From assembly GCA_965203575.1 (NCBI GenBank), contig OZ241894.1, positions 496,001 through 560,000 of the forward strand: a stretch of 64,000 bases of DNA. Reading direction: 5' to 3'. The notes beneath the pieces were generated by a model, which saw only the letters and a program-made list of their open reading frames with translations, made no database searches and was not told the DNA's origin. Position 1 is the first letter of the stretch; each line of letters begins with the position of its first letter. The stretch comes from Aldehydirespirator sp965203575 (GTDB lineage Bacteria; Actinomycetota; Acidimicrobiia; Acidimicrobiales; Aldehydirespiratoraceae). Positions 1-8,901 of the stretch are shown here, piece after piece. Position numbers and translations under genes: made by a program.

Positions 1-57
1 GCGGCCGCGCAGCTTCGTGAAGGCAGCCTCGAATCGGCTCGTGAGCATGTCGAACAT
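1..57 (-). CDS. ffh: Signal recognition particle protein Ffh, N-terminal fragment cut by the window edge
   Basis: The reverse strand from the ATG at 57 reads MFDMLTSRFEAAFTKLRGR, which matches the start of the N domain of Ffh (the family begins roughly MFDxLSxRL...LRGKG). Ffh is the GTPase of the signal recognition particle and binds 4.5S RNA and signal peptides in the cytoplasm. It lies 45 bp downstream of ftsY, which encodes its receptor partner, so the two are probably co-transcribed. Only 19 codons are visible. The call rests on this short match and on the neighbour. Confidence 0.8.
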   Translation of the reverse strand, partial: MFDMLTSRFEAAFTKLRGR

Positions 58-102
58 GGCCGAGCCACCCTACCTAGCGGGCGCTGCCTTGATCGCCCCC
101 CG

Positions 103-1191
103 TCAGGCGAACAGCGCCTCCACGAACTCCGAGGTGTCGAAGGGCACAAGGTCGGCGATTCCCTCGCCGACTCCGACCAGCTTCACCGGCACTCCGAGCT
201 CGGCCTGCACAGCCACCACGATCCCGCCCTTGGCCGAGCCGTCGAGCTTGGTGAGGACCACACCGGTTACCTCCACCGCGTCGGTGAACTGCCGGGCCTG
301 GGCCAAGCCGTTCTGACCGGTCGTGGCATCGAGCACCAGAAGGGTCTCGGTGACTACGCCCGATCCCTTGTCGGCCACCCGCCGCACCTTCTGGAGTTCG
401 GCCATGAGGTTGTGCTCGGTGTGGAACCTCCCGGCCGTGTCGGCCAGGACCAGATCCGCCCCGCGGGCCGCAGCCGACTCCACCGCGTCGTACACCACCG
501 ACGCAGGATCAGCACCGGCGGAACCCCGCACGATGTGCACCGAGGAGCGCTCCGCCCACATGGCCAGCTGGTCCGCGGCCGCGGCGCGGAAGGTGTCGCC
601 CGCGGCCAGCACCACCCCGGAGCCGGCGTCGGCTTCGCGCTTGGCCAGCTTGCCGATGGTGGTGGTCTTGCCGGTGCCGTTGACTCCGACGAACAGCCAC
701 ACCGACGGGCATTCGCCGTCGCTGCGGCGAGCCAGCGACCGGTCGAAGCCTCCAAGCCGCTCCCGCAGTTCGGTCTGCAGCGCCGTCCTCGCCTCGGTGG
801 GATCATGTCCTACAGCCGCGATCCGCGACCTCGCCGCCTCGACGATCTCGGTACTGGTCGCCAACCCGACATCGGCCCTTATGAGAGACTCGGTCACGTC
901 GGTCCACGCCTCGGTGGAGGTCGAGGTTCGCTCGAGGGCGGAGCCCAGCGACCCGGCCAGCGCGGTGCGAGCCTTCGATAGGCGGTCGCGCAGGAAGGGG
1001 GCAGGCCCGTCGGCGGCTCCGGCAGCCCGATCGGCCAACCGGCCGATCACCCGATCCGCGGTATCGCCCACCACGGTGGAATCGTCGACAGGTGCCGCGG
1101 CCGGCGAGCGGCGGCGTCTGCGAGCCACGACGACCACGGCCAGCACCACGACGGCCAGGACGGCTACGGCTACAACGATGATCTCCGTCAT
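103..1191 (-). CDS. ftsY: Signal recognition particle receptor FtsY
   Basis: GTPase receptor that docks SRP-bound ribosomes at the membrane. The 362 residues start with a hydrophobic segment (about 4-23) followed by an arginine run, so a membrane anchor replaces the long acidic A domain of E. coli. The NG domain is complete: P-loop GVNGTGKTTT at about 169-178, DTAGR at 251-255, TKLDGSAKGG at about 314-323. The start ATG overlaps the stop of the protease gene upstream by 4 bp (ATGA), implying translational coupling. ffh follows downstream. Identity is secure. Confidence 0.97.
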   Translation of the reverse strand: MTEIIVVAVAVLAVVVLAVVVVARRRRRSPAAAPVDDSTVVGDTADRVIGRLADRAAGAADGPAPFLRDRLSKARTALAGSLGSALERTSTSTEAWTDVTESLIRADVGLATSTEIVEAARSRIAAVGHDPTEARTALQTELRERLGGFDRSLARRSDGECPSVWLFVGVNGTGKTTTIGKLAKREADAGSGVVLAAGDTFRAAAADQLAMWAERSSVHIVRGSAGADPASVVYDAVESAAARGADLVLADTAGRFHTEHNLMAELQKVRRVADKGSGVVTETLLVLDATTGQNGLAQARQFTDAVEVTGVVLTKLDGSAKGGIVVAVQAELGVPVKLVGVGEGIADLVPFDTSEFVEALFA

Positions 1192-2414
1192 CCGAGAGCC
1201 CCCAATACGGCCGTGACGACGTAGATGTCGCCGCCTCGCCTGACGGTCAACTCGACGGCCTCACCCGGGCGGCGCAGCTTGATGGCGGCCGAGAGTTCCG
1301 TGATGTCGTGCATGGGCTCGGCGTCGAGGCTGACGATCACATCGCCGGCCAGAAGGCCCGCCTCCTCGGCCGGGGACCCGGGCAGGGCTTCAGCTACGAG
1401 CACACCCAGGTCCTCACTCTCGACGGCATTCCCACGGATGCCGAGGTAGCCAAGCTCGAGCGATTCCCCGTTCACGATGCGGGTGGCGATCAGATCCACG
1501 GTGTCGCTGGGCACTGCGAAGCCCAGGCCGATGTTGCTGCCTGAAGTGGTCCGGATCATGGTGTTCATCCCGATGACACGCCCCTGCCAGTCGGCCAGCG
1601 CGCCTCCCGAGTTGCCGCGGTTGATGGCGGCGTCGGTCTGGATCATCTCCACCGGCACGGGCGAATTGGGGTCGGCGCCCCCCTGGACCTGGATCCTGAC
1701 TGCGCTCACGATCCCGGCGGTGACCGTGCCCGTCAGGCCGAGCGGACTGCCGATGGCCACCGCCAGTTGTCCCACCCGCACCGACGAGACCGGAGCGAAC
1801 ACGGCAGCCACCAGATCCGCGGCCTCCGGATCGACCCGAACCACAGCCACGTCGTGGCCCCCCGATCCTCCGACGACCTCGCCAGCCAGGCGGGTGCCAT
1901 CCGACAGGGTGACTGCCACCTCTTCGGTTCCCTCCACGACATGTTGGTTGGTGACGATGTACCCGTTGTCGGCGTCCCACACGATGCCTGAGCCCAAGCC
2001 GAATCCGATCGGCGAGCCGAATTCGACCAGCACCACCGACGGTCCGACGGCCTCCGCCACGGCCACTACCGGCTCCTCGGCCACGGCGGGTGCCGGGTAC
2101 TGCGGGGCCGCCGCCTCTGGGATCGACTCGGCCGAAGCGACAGCCGGCCCGTCTGGAGTAGCGGCCTCCTCTGAGATGGCCGCGGCTACCGGCTCGGGGG
2201 CGATCTCATCGGGCGAGGCCAGCCTCATCTGGGGGGCCGGCCCGGAACTCTGCGGGTCATCGAACAGAACCAGTCCGAGGGCGGTACCGGCAACCAGAAC
2301 CAGGCAGGCCAATACCAGTGCCCCCGCGACCTTCCAAACGGGGCGTCGGGCCGCAACGGCGACCTCGGGCGGCCTGACCACCGCGGTCCGGCTGGCAGCC
2401 TCTGAGTCCTGCAT
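1188..2414 (-). CDS. Membrane-anchored HtrA/DegP-type serine protease with PDZ domain
   Basis: Envelope quality-control protease of the S1C (trypsin-like) family. It has a short cytoplasmic N-terminus, one membrane segment (about 28-50), an Ala/Glu/Pro-rich linker to about 120, and a protease domain carrying the triad His158 (TNQHVV), Asp188 (GGHDVAVV) and Ser269 (RGNSGGAL). One PDZ domain covers about 315-400. The topology resembles actinobacterial HtrA/PepD proteins. It is the first gene of a coupled htrA-ftsY-ffh unit. A TAGCTT box lies 9 nt before the start codon, so the 5' leader may be very short. Confidence 0.92.
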   Translation of the reverse strand: MQDSEAASRTAVVRPPEVAVAARRPVWKVAGALVLACLVLVAGTALGLVLFDDPQSSGPAPQMRLASPDEIAPEPVAAAISEEAATPDGPAVASAESIPEAAAPQYPAPAVAEEPVVAVAEAVGPSVVLVEFGSPIGFGLGSGIVWDADNGYIVTNQHVVEGTEEVAVTLSDGTRLAGEVVGGSGGHDVAVVRVDPEAADLVAAVFAPVSSVRVGQLAVAIGSPLGLTGTVTAGIVSAVRIQVQGGADPNSPVPVEMIQTDAAINRGNSGGALADWQGRVIGMNTMIRTTSGSNIGLGFAVPSDTVDLIATRIVNGESLELGYLGIRGNAVESEDLGVLVAEALPGSPAEEAGLLAGDVIVSLDAEPMHDITELSAAIKLRRPGEAVELTVRRGGDIYVVTAVLGALG

Positions 2415-2500
2415 CCGCCTTAGAAGCTAGGCCGAGCAGGTGAGAGAACCGTGAGCGGCAGCCTCCATGCCCTATAGTCGTCCGCGAATTCGCTCGGCCT

Positions 2501-2647
2501 CTAGGTGTGCTCCGCGGGGAGGTTGTCCTTGTGTAGCTGGTTGAGGGTGGCTGCTGGTGTGTTCCAGTTGAGTGCGCCGTGGGGCCTGTCGATGGCGGCG
2601 ATGAGGAACTCTTCGACCTCGAGGAGTGCGAGTGAGACGGCGATATC
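2501..2647 (-). mobile_element. C-terminal remnant of an integrase-type transposase
   Basis: The reverse strand, read to the TAG at 2501-2503, ends in a peptide containing IDRPHGALNWNTPAATL. This resembles the RPHxxLxxxTPAxxL ending of DDE transposases with an rve integrase core (IS30/IS3/IS481 type). No start codon or catalytic core remains upstream, so only the last 45-50 codons survive. The stop codon falls exactly in the CTAG of a short match to the dispersed repeat described at 11.7, 31.9 and 61.2 kb. The exact IS family cannot be told from so little sequence. Confidence 0.45.
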
Positions 2648-2734
2648 CAGACTCGACCCTAGCAAACCACTGCGCCTAGGATCACAGTGGGTCCGTTCCC
2701 CGAAATAGACGAACCCGCCTGGCGCCAGCGCCTC

Positions 2735-3124
2735 TCAAGTGGTCATTTGCTTCGGCAGCTCGTACGGCGGATCGCCGGGCTGCGGCTCGTATTTGCCGAT
2801 TGGCCCTCGGTACACCCCCGTAGTGGTCGTCGTCGGATTCTTGTACTCATCCGGCGGCGGTGGCCTATTCCACGGATTCACCGGCTGGCGAACATCCGGC
2901 TGCGGCTGCGCAAGCGGGATAGGACCCCGATACACAGGCGCCTGCTCGTACGGATGCCGCTGTGCTGGCGGCGTATCCGGTTTCGGAGGCGGATCCGTGT
3001 CGGGCGCCGGCCTCGTACCTGGGATGCCGACCGGACGCGGAGCCGGCGTAGACCCTTCACAACTCCATGCCGACACAACCAGCACCAGGGCAATGACCAC
3101 CAAGACCCACCTCATCTCTCTCAT
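2735..3124 (-). CDS. Small proline-rich exported protein, possible lipoprotein
   Basis: Unrecognised protein of 129 residues. I chose the ATG at 3124 because GGGAGGGG lies 6-7 nt upstream; a start at 3196 has no such site. The N-terminus has a charged MREMR, a hydrophobic run (about 6-18) and the sequence SAWSC, a weak lipobox, so it is probably exported and perhaps lipidated. The rest is low-complexity, rich in Pro, Asp, Gln and Tyr, with two similar YRGPI segments and a TTTTT run. It sits between two transposase remnants. No function is proposed. Confidence 0.6.
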   Translation of the reverse strand: MREMRWVLVVIALVLVVSAWSCEGSTPAPRPVGIPGTRPAPDTDPPPKPDTPPAQRHPYEQAPVYRGPIPLAQPQPDVRQPVNPWNRPPPPDEYKNPTTTTTGVYRGPIGKYEPQPGDPPYELPKQMTT

Positions 3125-3485
3125 CTGCCGCCCCTCCCTTGTCCGGTTTCTTGTTGAAAACGCCAGCACTGTAAAGCCGTTGCGCCTATTCGTCAACAGG
3201 CTGTAGGCGAAGTATCAGAAACGCGAAGAACCCGGGACTAGCGATCCCGGGTTCCAAGCGATCTCACCCCCGACAAGTCGGGAGAAGGAATCAAAGTGAA
3301 CACTCGTACTTAGCAGAACGCGCTCGTGCACATGCGCCAAAGCATCGACGGCAACCGCCGGGGTTCGCGTCACCGCATGCTCATAAGATGTGGCAACAGC
3401 AGCTCGAAGCCGACTACTGGGATCACCTAGCTACCGAGCGCGAAGCCAGGATCGCCAAGTATGACGAACAGATCGAGGCGGATCG
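3125..3485. other. Intergenic scar with hairpins and a short open stretch; no recognised gene
   Basis: Between the lipoprotein-like gene and the IS1595-type remnant I see no convincing gene. A strong hairpin lies at 3228-3254 and a smaller one at 3269-3282 (CCCGA/TCGGG). AGAAGGA precedes GTG at 3296, but that frame closes after five codons. On the + strand, ATG at 3388 opens about 33 codons (starting MWQQQLEADYWDHL) that read like a charged helix and run into the transposase remnant. This may be the edge of a disrupted gene or element. Confidence 0.4.
3228..3254. terminator. Perfect 10-bp hairpin, terminator-like
   Basis: GAACCCGGGA at 3228-3237 pairs perfectly with TCCCGGGTTC at 3245-3254 across a 7-nt loop. 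There is no T-tract on either side, so it may be a factor-assisted terminator or part of a mobile-element end rather than a canonical intrinsic terminator. Confidence 0.5.
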
Positions 3486-3801
3486 TCATGCGGCGATGAG
3501 CTTGTCGTAGGTGATGTCGCGGCCGAACATCGATGCCACGACTGCGGCCATCTGGTCGGCGGTGTCGGCGTCGCGGATGTTGCGCTTCGCCGCGAATGAG
3601 TCCACGTAGCGTTGCAGATGCTTCACGCTCAGCTTGTGGTAGACGCCCTGGTGGGCTCGCTTGATAGTTGACCACAGCGACTCAATAGCATTGGTGTCGA
3701 TGTTCACACCATCCAGATAGCGCACGTACTCGCCGGTTGTGTGCCGCACCGTCTCATGGTGGGCAGATGCCGGTGTGCGGCGATGAACGACCCGCTCGGG
3801 T
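3486..3801 (-). mobile_element. IS1595/ISXO2-type transposase, C-terminal remnant
   Basis: The reverse strand encodes the end of an ISXO2-like DDE transposase: TNAIESLWSTIKR followed by GVYHKLSVKHLQRYVD is characteristic of this family, including the catalytic Glu of the last DDE block. Similarity can be followed upstream from the GTG at 3749 (SAHHETVRHTTGEYVRY) to near 3800, where it abuts the smc stop codon. The N-terminal zinc ribbon and the first catalytic Asp residues are missing, so the element is dead. It marks an old insertion beside smc. Confidence 0.8.
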
Positions 3802-6800
3802 TCAGGCGGCGTCGGAGACGCGCTCGGACACGACCATGGAAGAGCCGCCGGGCTTCATCGAGACCCCTTGCAGGCAGTCGGCAGCCTCCATGGTCCGCTT
3901 CTGGTGGGTGACGATCACCAGCTGGGCGTCGGAGCGGAACTCGCCGATGAGGGTCAGGAAGCGGTGCAGGTTCACGTCGTCGAGAGCGGCCTCCACCTCA
4001 TCCATCACGTAGAAGGGCGAAGGCCGGCTGCGGAACACCGCGAACAGGAAGGCCAGCGCGGCCAGCGTCCGCTCGCCACCCGAGAGCAGCGACAGCCGCT
4101 TCACGTTCTTGCCGGACGGCTTGGCCGAGATCTCGATGCCGGTGTCGAGGAGGTCGTCGGGCTCGGTGAGGCTGAGGCGTCCCTCGCCGCCCGGGAACAG
4201 CGCCTCGAACAGCAGCTCGAAGTTGGCGGCCACATCGACGAAGGCTGAGCTGAACACAGTCTTGATCTCGGCGTCGATCGAGCGGATCACCCGGTTGAGG
4301 TCGCGGCGGGCGGCGCGAATGTCGTCCAGTTGGCCTCTCAGCAGCTCGTGGCGCTCGTAGAGCTCGTCGTACTCGGCCAGAGCCAGAGGATTGACCGGGC
4401 CCATGATCTCCAACTCGGTGGTCAGCTGATCCACCCGCTGCCCGGGGTCGAGCCCGTCGGGCAGCTCCGGCAGCTCCGCCGATGCTGCTTCGTGCGGGGT
4501 CAGGCCATAGGTGTCGCGCAGACGCTCGACCGCCGTCTGCAACCGCGTGCGAAGCTCGGCCTCCTCGATGTCATGCCGGCTCTCGGTCTGGCGGAGGGTC
4601 TCGTAGCGACTCTCGGCATCGGCCTGCCGGCGCCGCAGGCCGTCGAGGTTCGCGGCCAGCGCCCTGACTTCATCGGAGTGCCTGCGACGGACTTCTCGTA
4701 TCTCAGCGAGTCCGGCGTTCAGGATCCCCGTCCGCTCCTCCACCGCCCGCCTGAGCGTCTCAAGCACCGTCGCCTCGCGCTCCAGCACGGCCAGACGACC
4801 TTCGGCCGCGGCCCGGGAGGCGTGGTAGACGGCCAGCCGCTCCTCCAATTCTGTGACGCGGGCACCCAGCATCTGCTGGCGCTGCTCCAACCCGGCGTCG
4901 GTCGCGCTCTGGTCGGCCGCCCGGGCCGCCAGTTCCGATGCACGCCGGTCGAGGTCGGCGCGGGCCTCAGCCGCCTGACGGTTCTGTTCCTGCGCTCTCG
5001 CCTCTGCCGCCTCCAACTCGGGCAGGCGGGACTTGATCTCTGCGACCCGCGAGACGGCCTCCCCCAGCCTGCGGGAGGTCTCCGCCAAGTGGTCGCGCAG
5101 GGCGTTGGTCGCGGTGTGGAGGTCGCGCCGATCGGACTCGGCGCGACCGATGGCGTCGGTCGACGACGCCGCGGCGAGTTCGGACGCGGCCAGCCGGCGG
5201 CCAAGCTCGTCGACATGCCCCCGACTCTCCTCCAGTCTGCTCCGGGCCAGGTCGCATCCGGTCTCCGCCTGTTCGACGACTGCCCTCGCGGCCTCGACCC
5301 TCTGATCCGCCTCTGCCAGCGCGGGCCGGAGTCCGGCGGCGCCGTGCACGCCGAGTCGCCAGCCTCTGCTGCTCAACCGGTCACCGACCGGTGTGACCAC
5401 CACGAGGCCGGGGTGCCGCATCCATACGTCGGCCGCGGCCCGCCAATCGCCGTCCACGAGGGCCGTGGAGTCGAGCAACACGTCCAGCAGTTGGGCCACA
5501 TCCGGATCGGCGGCTCGCACCCGGCCCCTCAACGGCTCCAGCCCGAGCCGGGCCACCGGCACGGCCTTCGCGCCGTCGGTGTCATTGCCCTCCAACGCGA
5601 TCACAGCCGCGCCGACATCGCTGGCCTCCACGCTGTCGAGCACGCGACGCGCCGTGGCGGCGTGCCTCACGACCAAGGCGCCGACTGTGTCCCCCGCGGC
5701 GGCCTCGAAGGCTGCGTCGAGGCCGGAGTCCACCTCCACGAGGTCGCCCAGCAACCCCAAGACACCATCGGCGGCGGCCTGCGCGTCAACTGGTACCGGC
5801 CTCGCGGCCTGATCGAGGGCCATGGCGAGCGCCTCGCTTCTCGCGGCCCAGTGCCGCAAGTCGCTCTCGGCCGCTGAACGGGCCTCGACGGCGTCCTCAA
5901 GGGCATCCTCGCCATCGGCCCGAGCTGCTTCTGCCGCCGCGAGCTCTGCACGGAGGGCGGCAATCTCGTTGCTGCACCCCTCCTGCTCGCGGCGGTGTCG
6001 ATCAACCCGGCCGGCCAAGTCCTGCAAGCGACGCTCGGATGCTTCCAAGCGCTGTGCGATCCGATCCCGCTCCGACTCGTTGAGCCCGATCGTCGACTGA
6101 AGCGCGGCCAGCTCGCCCCTGGCCCCGGCAGCCTCGCTGGCCACATCCAGGTCGAACCCACCGTGGTCGCCCCATCGGGCCTCGAACGCGGCCCGGTCTG
6201 CTTCCAGGCGTTGCTTCATCTCCTCAAGTCGGAGACGATCCGAATCGGCCGCGCCAGCGGACAGCACGACCGCGGAGAGCTCGCTGCGGCTGCGCTCCAG
6301 CTCCGCCTGCAGTCCCGCAGCCAGATCATGGTCGGCGAGGCCGGCCCTCTGATGCTCGATACCGCGCTGGCGCTCGACCGCGACCGCAGCCAGCCCCGCC
6401 GCCCTGGCCCGCAGGCCCTCGATGCGGGCCAGGCGCTCGGAATGATCGTCCATCCCGTGCCGGGCCAGCCGTTGCTCGTCGGCGGAAACCCTCTCGCCGA
6501 GGGCGTCGAGCTCGGTTCGCAGGTCGGCTTGTTCGGCCGCTCGAGCCTCGCTCTCATCCTTGTGGGCGCGCAGCCGCTCCCGGAGATCCGAGATCTCGCA
6601 GCCCGCCAGATGCACCCGCAGCACCTCTAGCTCAGCGAGCAGATCGGCGTGGCGCCGGGCCGCTTCAGCCTGCTTCTGCAGGGGGCGCAGCCGCCGTCGC
6701 ACCTCCCTCAGCAGATCGCTCATCCGGGTCAGGTCGCTGTCGGTGGCGAGCAGGCGTCGCTCGGCCCGTTCCCGCCTCTTGCGGTACTTGAGAATCCCAG

Positions 6801-7293
6801 CAGCCTCCTCCACCACCACCCGGCGATCGGCGGGACGGGCGTTGAGCACCGCGTCGATCTGGCTCTGGGACACGATCATGTGCTGCTGGCGGCCCACGCC
6901 CGTGTCGGACAGCAGTTCAACGATGTCCAGCAGCCGGCACGGAGTGCCGTTCAGCCCGTAGGTCGACTCGCCGTTGCGGAACAGGGTGCGGGTTATCTGG
7001 ACCTCACTGGCCGCCAGGGGCAGCATGCCGTCGGAGTTGTCGATGGTCAGCGACACCTCGGCTCGGCCCAGTGGAGGCTTGTGGGCCGTGCCCGCGAAGA
7101 TCACATCGTCCATCCGCGTGGAGCGAACTGCGCTCGGCGCCTGGGCACCCAGAACCCATGCCACCGCGTCCACTACGTTCGACTTGCCGCTGCCATTGGG
7201 GCCGACGACCACGGTGACGCCAGGCTCCAACCGGATGGAGGCCGGCTCTGCGAAGGACTTGAAGCCCTTCAGCGTCAGCGTCTTCAGATACAC
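3802..7293 (-). CDS. smc: Chromosome segregation protein SMC
   Basis: Condensin ATPase that compacts and helps segregate the nucleoid with ScpA/ScpB. The 1163 residues have the full architecture: Walker A GPNGSGKSN at 31-39, two long coiled coils rich in Glu, Arg and Ala, a hinge at about 490-650, the signature LSGGE at about 1071 and Walker B YVMDEVEAALDD at about 1092. The first codon is GTG and no Shine-Dalgarno is visible; a TAGCGT box ends 7 nt upstream, which fits a leaderless transcript. The gene is read alone, between the fpg-like gene and an IS remnant. Confidence 0.97.
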   Translation of the reverse strand: MYLKTLTLKGFKSFAEPASIRLEPGVTVVVGPNGSGKSNVVDAVAWVLGAQAPSAVRSTRMDDVIFAGTAHKPPLGRAEVSLTIDNSDGMLPLAASEVQITRTLFRNGESTYGLNGTPCRLLDIVELLSDTGVGRQQHMIVSQSQIDAVLNARPADRRVVVEEAAGILKYRKRRERAERRLLATDSDLTRMSDLLREVRRRLRPLQKQAEAARRHADLLAELEVLRVHLAGCEISDLRERLRAHKDESEARAAEQADLRTELDALGERVSADEQRLARHGMDDHSERLARIEGLRARAAGLAAVAVERQRGIEHQRAGLADHDLAAGLQAELERSRSELSAVVLSAGAADSDRLRLEEMKQRLEADRAAFEARWGDHGGFDLDVASEAAGARGELAALQSTIGLNESERDRIAQRLEASERRLQDLAGRVDRHRREQEGCSNEIAALRAELAAAEAARADGEDALEDAVEARSAAESDLRHWAARSEALAMALDQAARPVPVDAQAAADGVLGLLGDLVEVDSGLDAAFEAAAGDTVGALVVRHAATARRVLDSVEASDVGAAVIALEGNDTDGAKAVPVARLGLEPLRGRVRAADPDVAQLLDVLLDSTALVDGDWRAAADVWMRHPGLVVVTPVGDRLSSRGWRLGVHGAAGLRPALAEADQRVEAARAVVEQAETGCDLARSRLEESRGHVDELGRRLAASELAAASSTDAIGRAESDRRDLHTATNALRDHLAETSRRLGEAVSRVAEIKSRLPELEAAEARAQEQNRQAAEARADLDRRASELAARAADQSATDAGLEQRQQMLGARVTELEERLAVYHASRAAAEGRLAVLEREATVLETLRRAVEERTGILNAGLAEIREVRRRHSDEVRALAANLDGLRRRQADAESRYETLRQTESRHDIEEAELRTRLQTAVERLRDTYGLTPHEAASAELPELPDGLDPGQRVDQLTTELEIMGPVNPLALAEYDELYERHELLRGQLDDIRAARRDLNRVIRSIDAEIKTVFSSAFVDVAANFELLFEALFPGGEGRLSLTEPDDLLDTGIEISAKPSGKNVKRLSLLSGGERTLAALAFLFAVFRSRPSPFYVMDEVEAALDDVNLHRFLTLIGEFRSDAQLVIVTHQKRTMEAADCLQGVSMKPGGSSMVVSERVSDAA

Positions 7294-7300
7294 GGGCGCG

Positions 7301-7306
7301 ACGCTA
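7301..7306 (-). promoter_or_regulatory. -10 box of smc, leaderless
   Basis: On the reverse strand TAGCGT is followed by 7 nt and the GTG of smc at 7293. The spacing predicts a transcript starting at or next to the start codon. Confidence 0.55.
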
Positions 7307-7351
7307 GTTCCGCCCGATCCCCTATCCGGGCATCCCCCGCCCGGTGGAGGC

Positions 7352-8197
7352 TCAGACCTGGGTGTCGCAGTAGTAGGTCCAAGTGCCGCGGAACTTGGTT
7401 CGCTTGATCGGCGCCCTGGACCGCTCGCTCAGCGCGCCGTGCCGACCCCACACCTTGAGGTGCCCCGCGTAGCCGCCCGGCTGGCCGAACGGATCCAGGA
7501 AGGGGCGATCCGGCACCGACGTCCCCCGGTACTTCATGGCGTCGTGCATGGTGCCGACCAGCGACCGGTGAAGGCGGCGGATCTCCTGGGTGGAGAGCGT
7601 GTTGGAGACCCGGTCGAAGCGCAGCCCCGCCTCGAACAGGATCTCGTCGGCGTAGATGTCACCTATACCCACCACGAAGCTGTCGTCGGTGATAAGGGTC
7701 TTGAGCTTCGTGTCCCTCTGGAGCAGCAGGCGGCCCATCTCGGTCCAGGAGATGGGTGTTACCGGATCGAGGCCGTAGCCGGTCACTTCAGGCACAGCCG
7801 ACAGGAACTCATCGGCGGGCACCACGAACAGCTGTCCGGTGCCTTCGGTATCCACGAAGCGAAGCTGGCCGTACTGGGTGAACGAGATCACCACCTCGGT
7901 TCCCGCGACCTTGGGATGCTTGTTGGCGTTGCGGCGAGGCGAGCCCGACGAGCCAAGCGACAGCACAAGCAGCAACTCGGTGCTCAGCTCTATCACCAAG
8001 TAGAGGCCGACCCGCCTCACATCAGTGATCTTGGCCCCCTCCAACTGCGAGGTGAATGCCTTGCGGGTGTGGTAGCGGCGCAGGCACTTCATGCTGGCAG
8101 CCTCCGCCGTCTTGATCTTGCGGCCGATGACCTCCCGCTCGAGGTCCCTCCGTATGGTCTCGACCTCCGGCAGCTCGAAGTCGAGGTCTCGGCTCAT
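7352..8197 (-). CDS. Fpg/Nei-like DNA glycosylase homologue lacking catalytic residues
   Basis: Belongs to the formamidopyrimidine-DNA glycosylase fold (281 residues): N-terminal ELPEVETIRRDLE and the helix-two-turn-helix stretch VVGIGDIYADEILFEAG. Enzymes of this family start M-P-E-L-P-E-V-E and use Pro at position 2. Here the frame reads MSRDLDFELPEVE, so a short extension precedes and Phe occupies the Pro site; no start codon could restore it. The conserved Lys of the RR-K-YLL loop is Gly (RRVGLYLV), the Asn of GNIYA is Asp, and the C-terminal four-Cys zinc finger keeps one Cys. It occupies the fpg position beside rnc. It is probably a non-catalytic or altered DNA-binding paralogue. Confidence 0.8.
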   Translation of the reverse strand: MSRDLDFELPEVETIRRDLEREVIGRKIKTAEAASMKCLRRYHTRKAFTSQLEGAKITDVRRVGLYLVIELSTELLLVLSLGSSGSPRRNANKHPKVAGTEVVISFTQYGQLRFVDTEGTGQLFVVPADEFLSAVPEVTGYGLDPVTPISWTEMGRLLLQRDTKLKTLITDDSFVVGIGDIYADEILFEAGLRFDRVSNTLSTQEIRRLHRSLVGTMHDAMKYRGTSVPDRPFLDPFGQPGGYAGHLKVWGRHGALSERSRAPIKRTKFRGTWTYYCDTQV

Positions 8198-8901
8198 GAT
8201 CGGGCCTCTGGGGCGAGAGCTGCGTAGGCGATCTGGGCCGCCTGCTGTTCGGCGTCCTTCTTGGTGCTTCCCCTCCCTACGCCGCTGGCGCTGCCGGCGT
8301 GGACCTCGGCCTCGAACGACATCTTGTGCGCGGGCCCGCTGGTGGTCACGTCGTAGGTGGGAGGGGCGAACCCGAGACGGGCGGCCAGCTCCTGGAGTCG
8401 TGTCTTGAAGTCTGCGTGACCGGGAGCGCTGGCTGCGGCATCGAGGCGCGAACCTAGGAGCCGGCCGATCGCTTCGTCGGCCGCGTCAATGCCACCATCG
8501 AGATACACGGCCCCGATGACCGCCTCCACCGCGTCGGCCAGGATCGACGACTTGAGGCGGCCGCCGGATGCGACCTCCCCCCGGCCCAGGCGCAGCAGCT
8601 CGCCGAGGCCGATCGATCGACCCACTTCCGCCAGCGTGGCCGAGTTCACAAGCGAGGCACGGGTCTTGGCCAGGTCGCCTTCGGACCAGTGGCCGAAACG
8701 CGAGTAGAGCCTCTGCGTCACCGCGAGTCCCAAAACCGCATCGCCGAGGAACTCCAACCGTTCGTTGGAGGACGACCCCGAGTGCTCAGCGCACCAGGAG
8801 CGGTGCGTGAGGGCAAGCTCGAGCAGCGCGGCATCGCCGAACCGGTGGCCGAGCCGATCCATGAGCGTCGCGGCTTCCGCCGAAGCGGTCTGGATCGTCA
8901 A
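8194..8901 (-). CDS. rnc: Ribonuclease III
   Basis: Endonuclease for double-stranded RNA (rRNA and mRNA processing). The RNase III signature ERLEFLGDAVLGL is present with its acidic residues, followed by a C-terminal double-stranded RNA-binding domain (about 160-230) containing KDAEQQAAQIAY. The given start is a TTG that overlaps the acpP stop as TTGA; an ATG twelve codons later (MDRLGHRFGD) matches family N-termini and is an alternative. It overlaps the fpg-like gene by 4 bp downstream, as in the mycobacterial order. Confidence 0.95.
   Translation of the reverse strand: MTIQTASAEAATLMDRLGHRFGDAALLELALTHRSWCAEHSGSSSNERLEFLGDAVLGLAVTQRLYSRFGHWSEGDLAKTRASLVNSATLAEVGRSIGLGELLRLGRGEVASGGRLKSSILADAVEAVIGAVYLDGGIDAADEAIGRLLGSRLDAAASAPGHADFKTRLQELAARLGFAPPTYDVTTSGPAHKMSFEAEVHAGSASGVGRGSTKKDAEQQAAQIAYAALAPEARS

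Noticed and set aside
4330..5877. 515-codon frame antisense to smc
   Set aside because: SMC coiled-coil codon use creates the open antisense frame; it has no start signal or domain.
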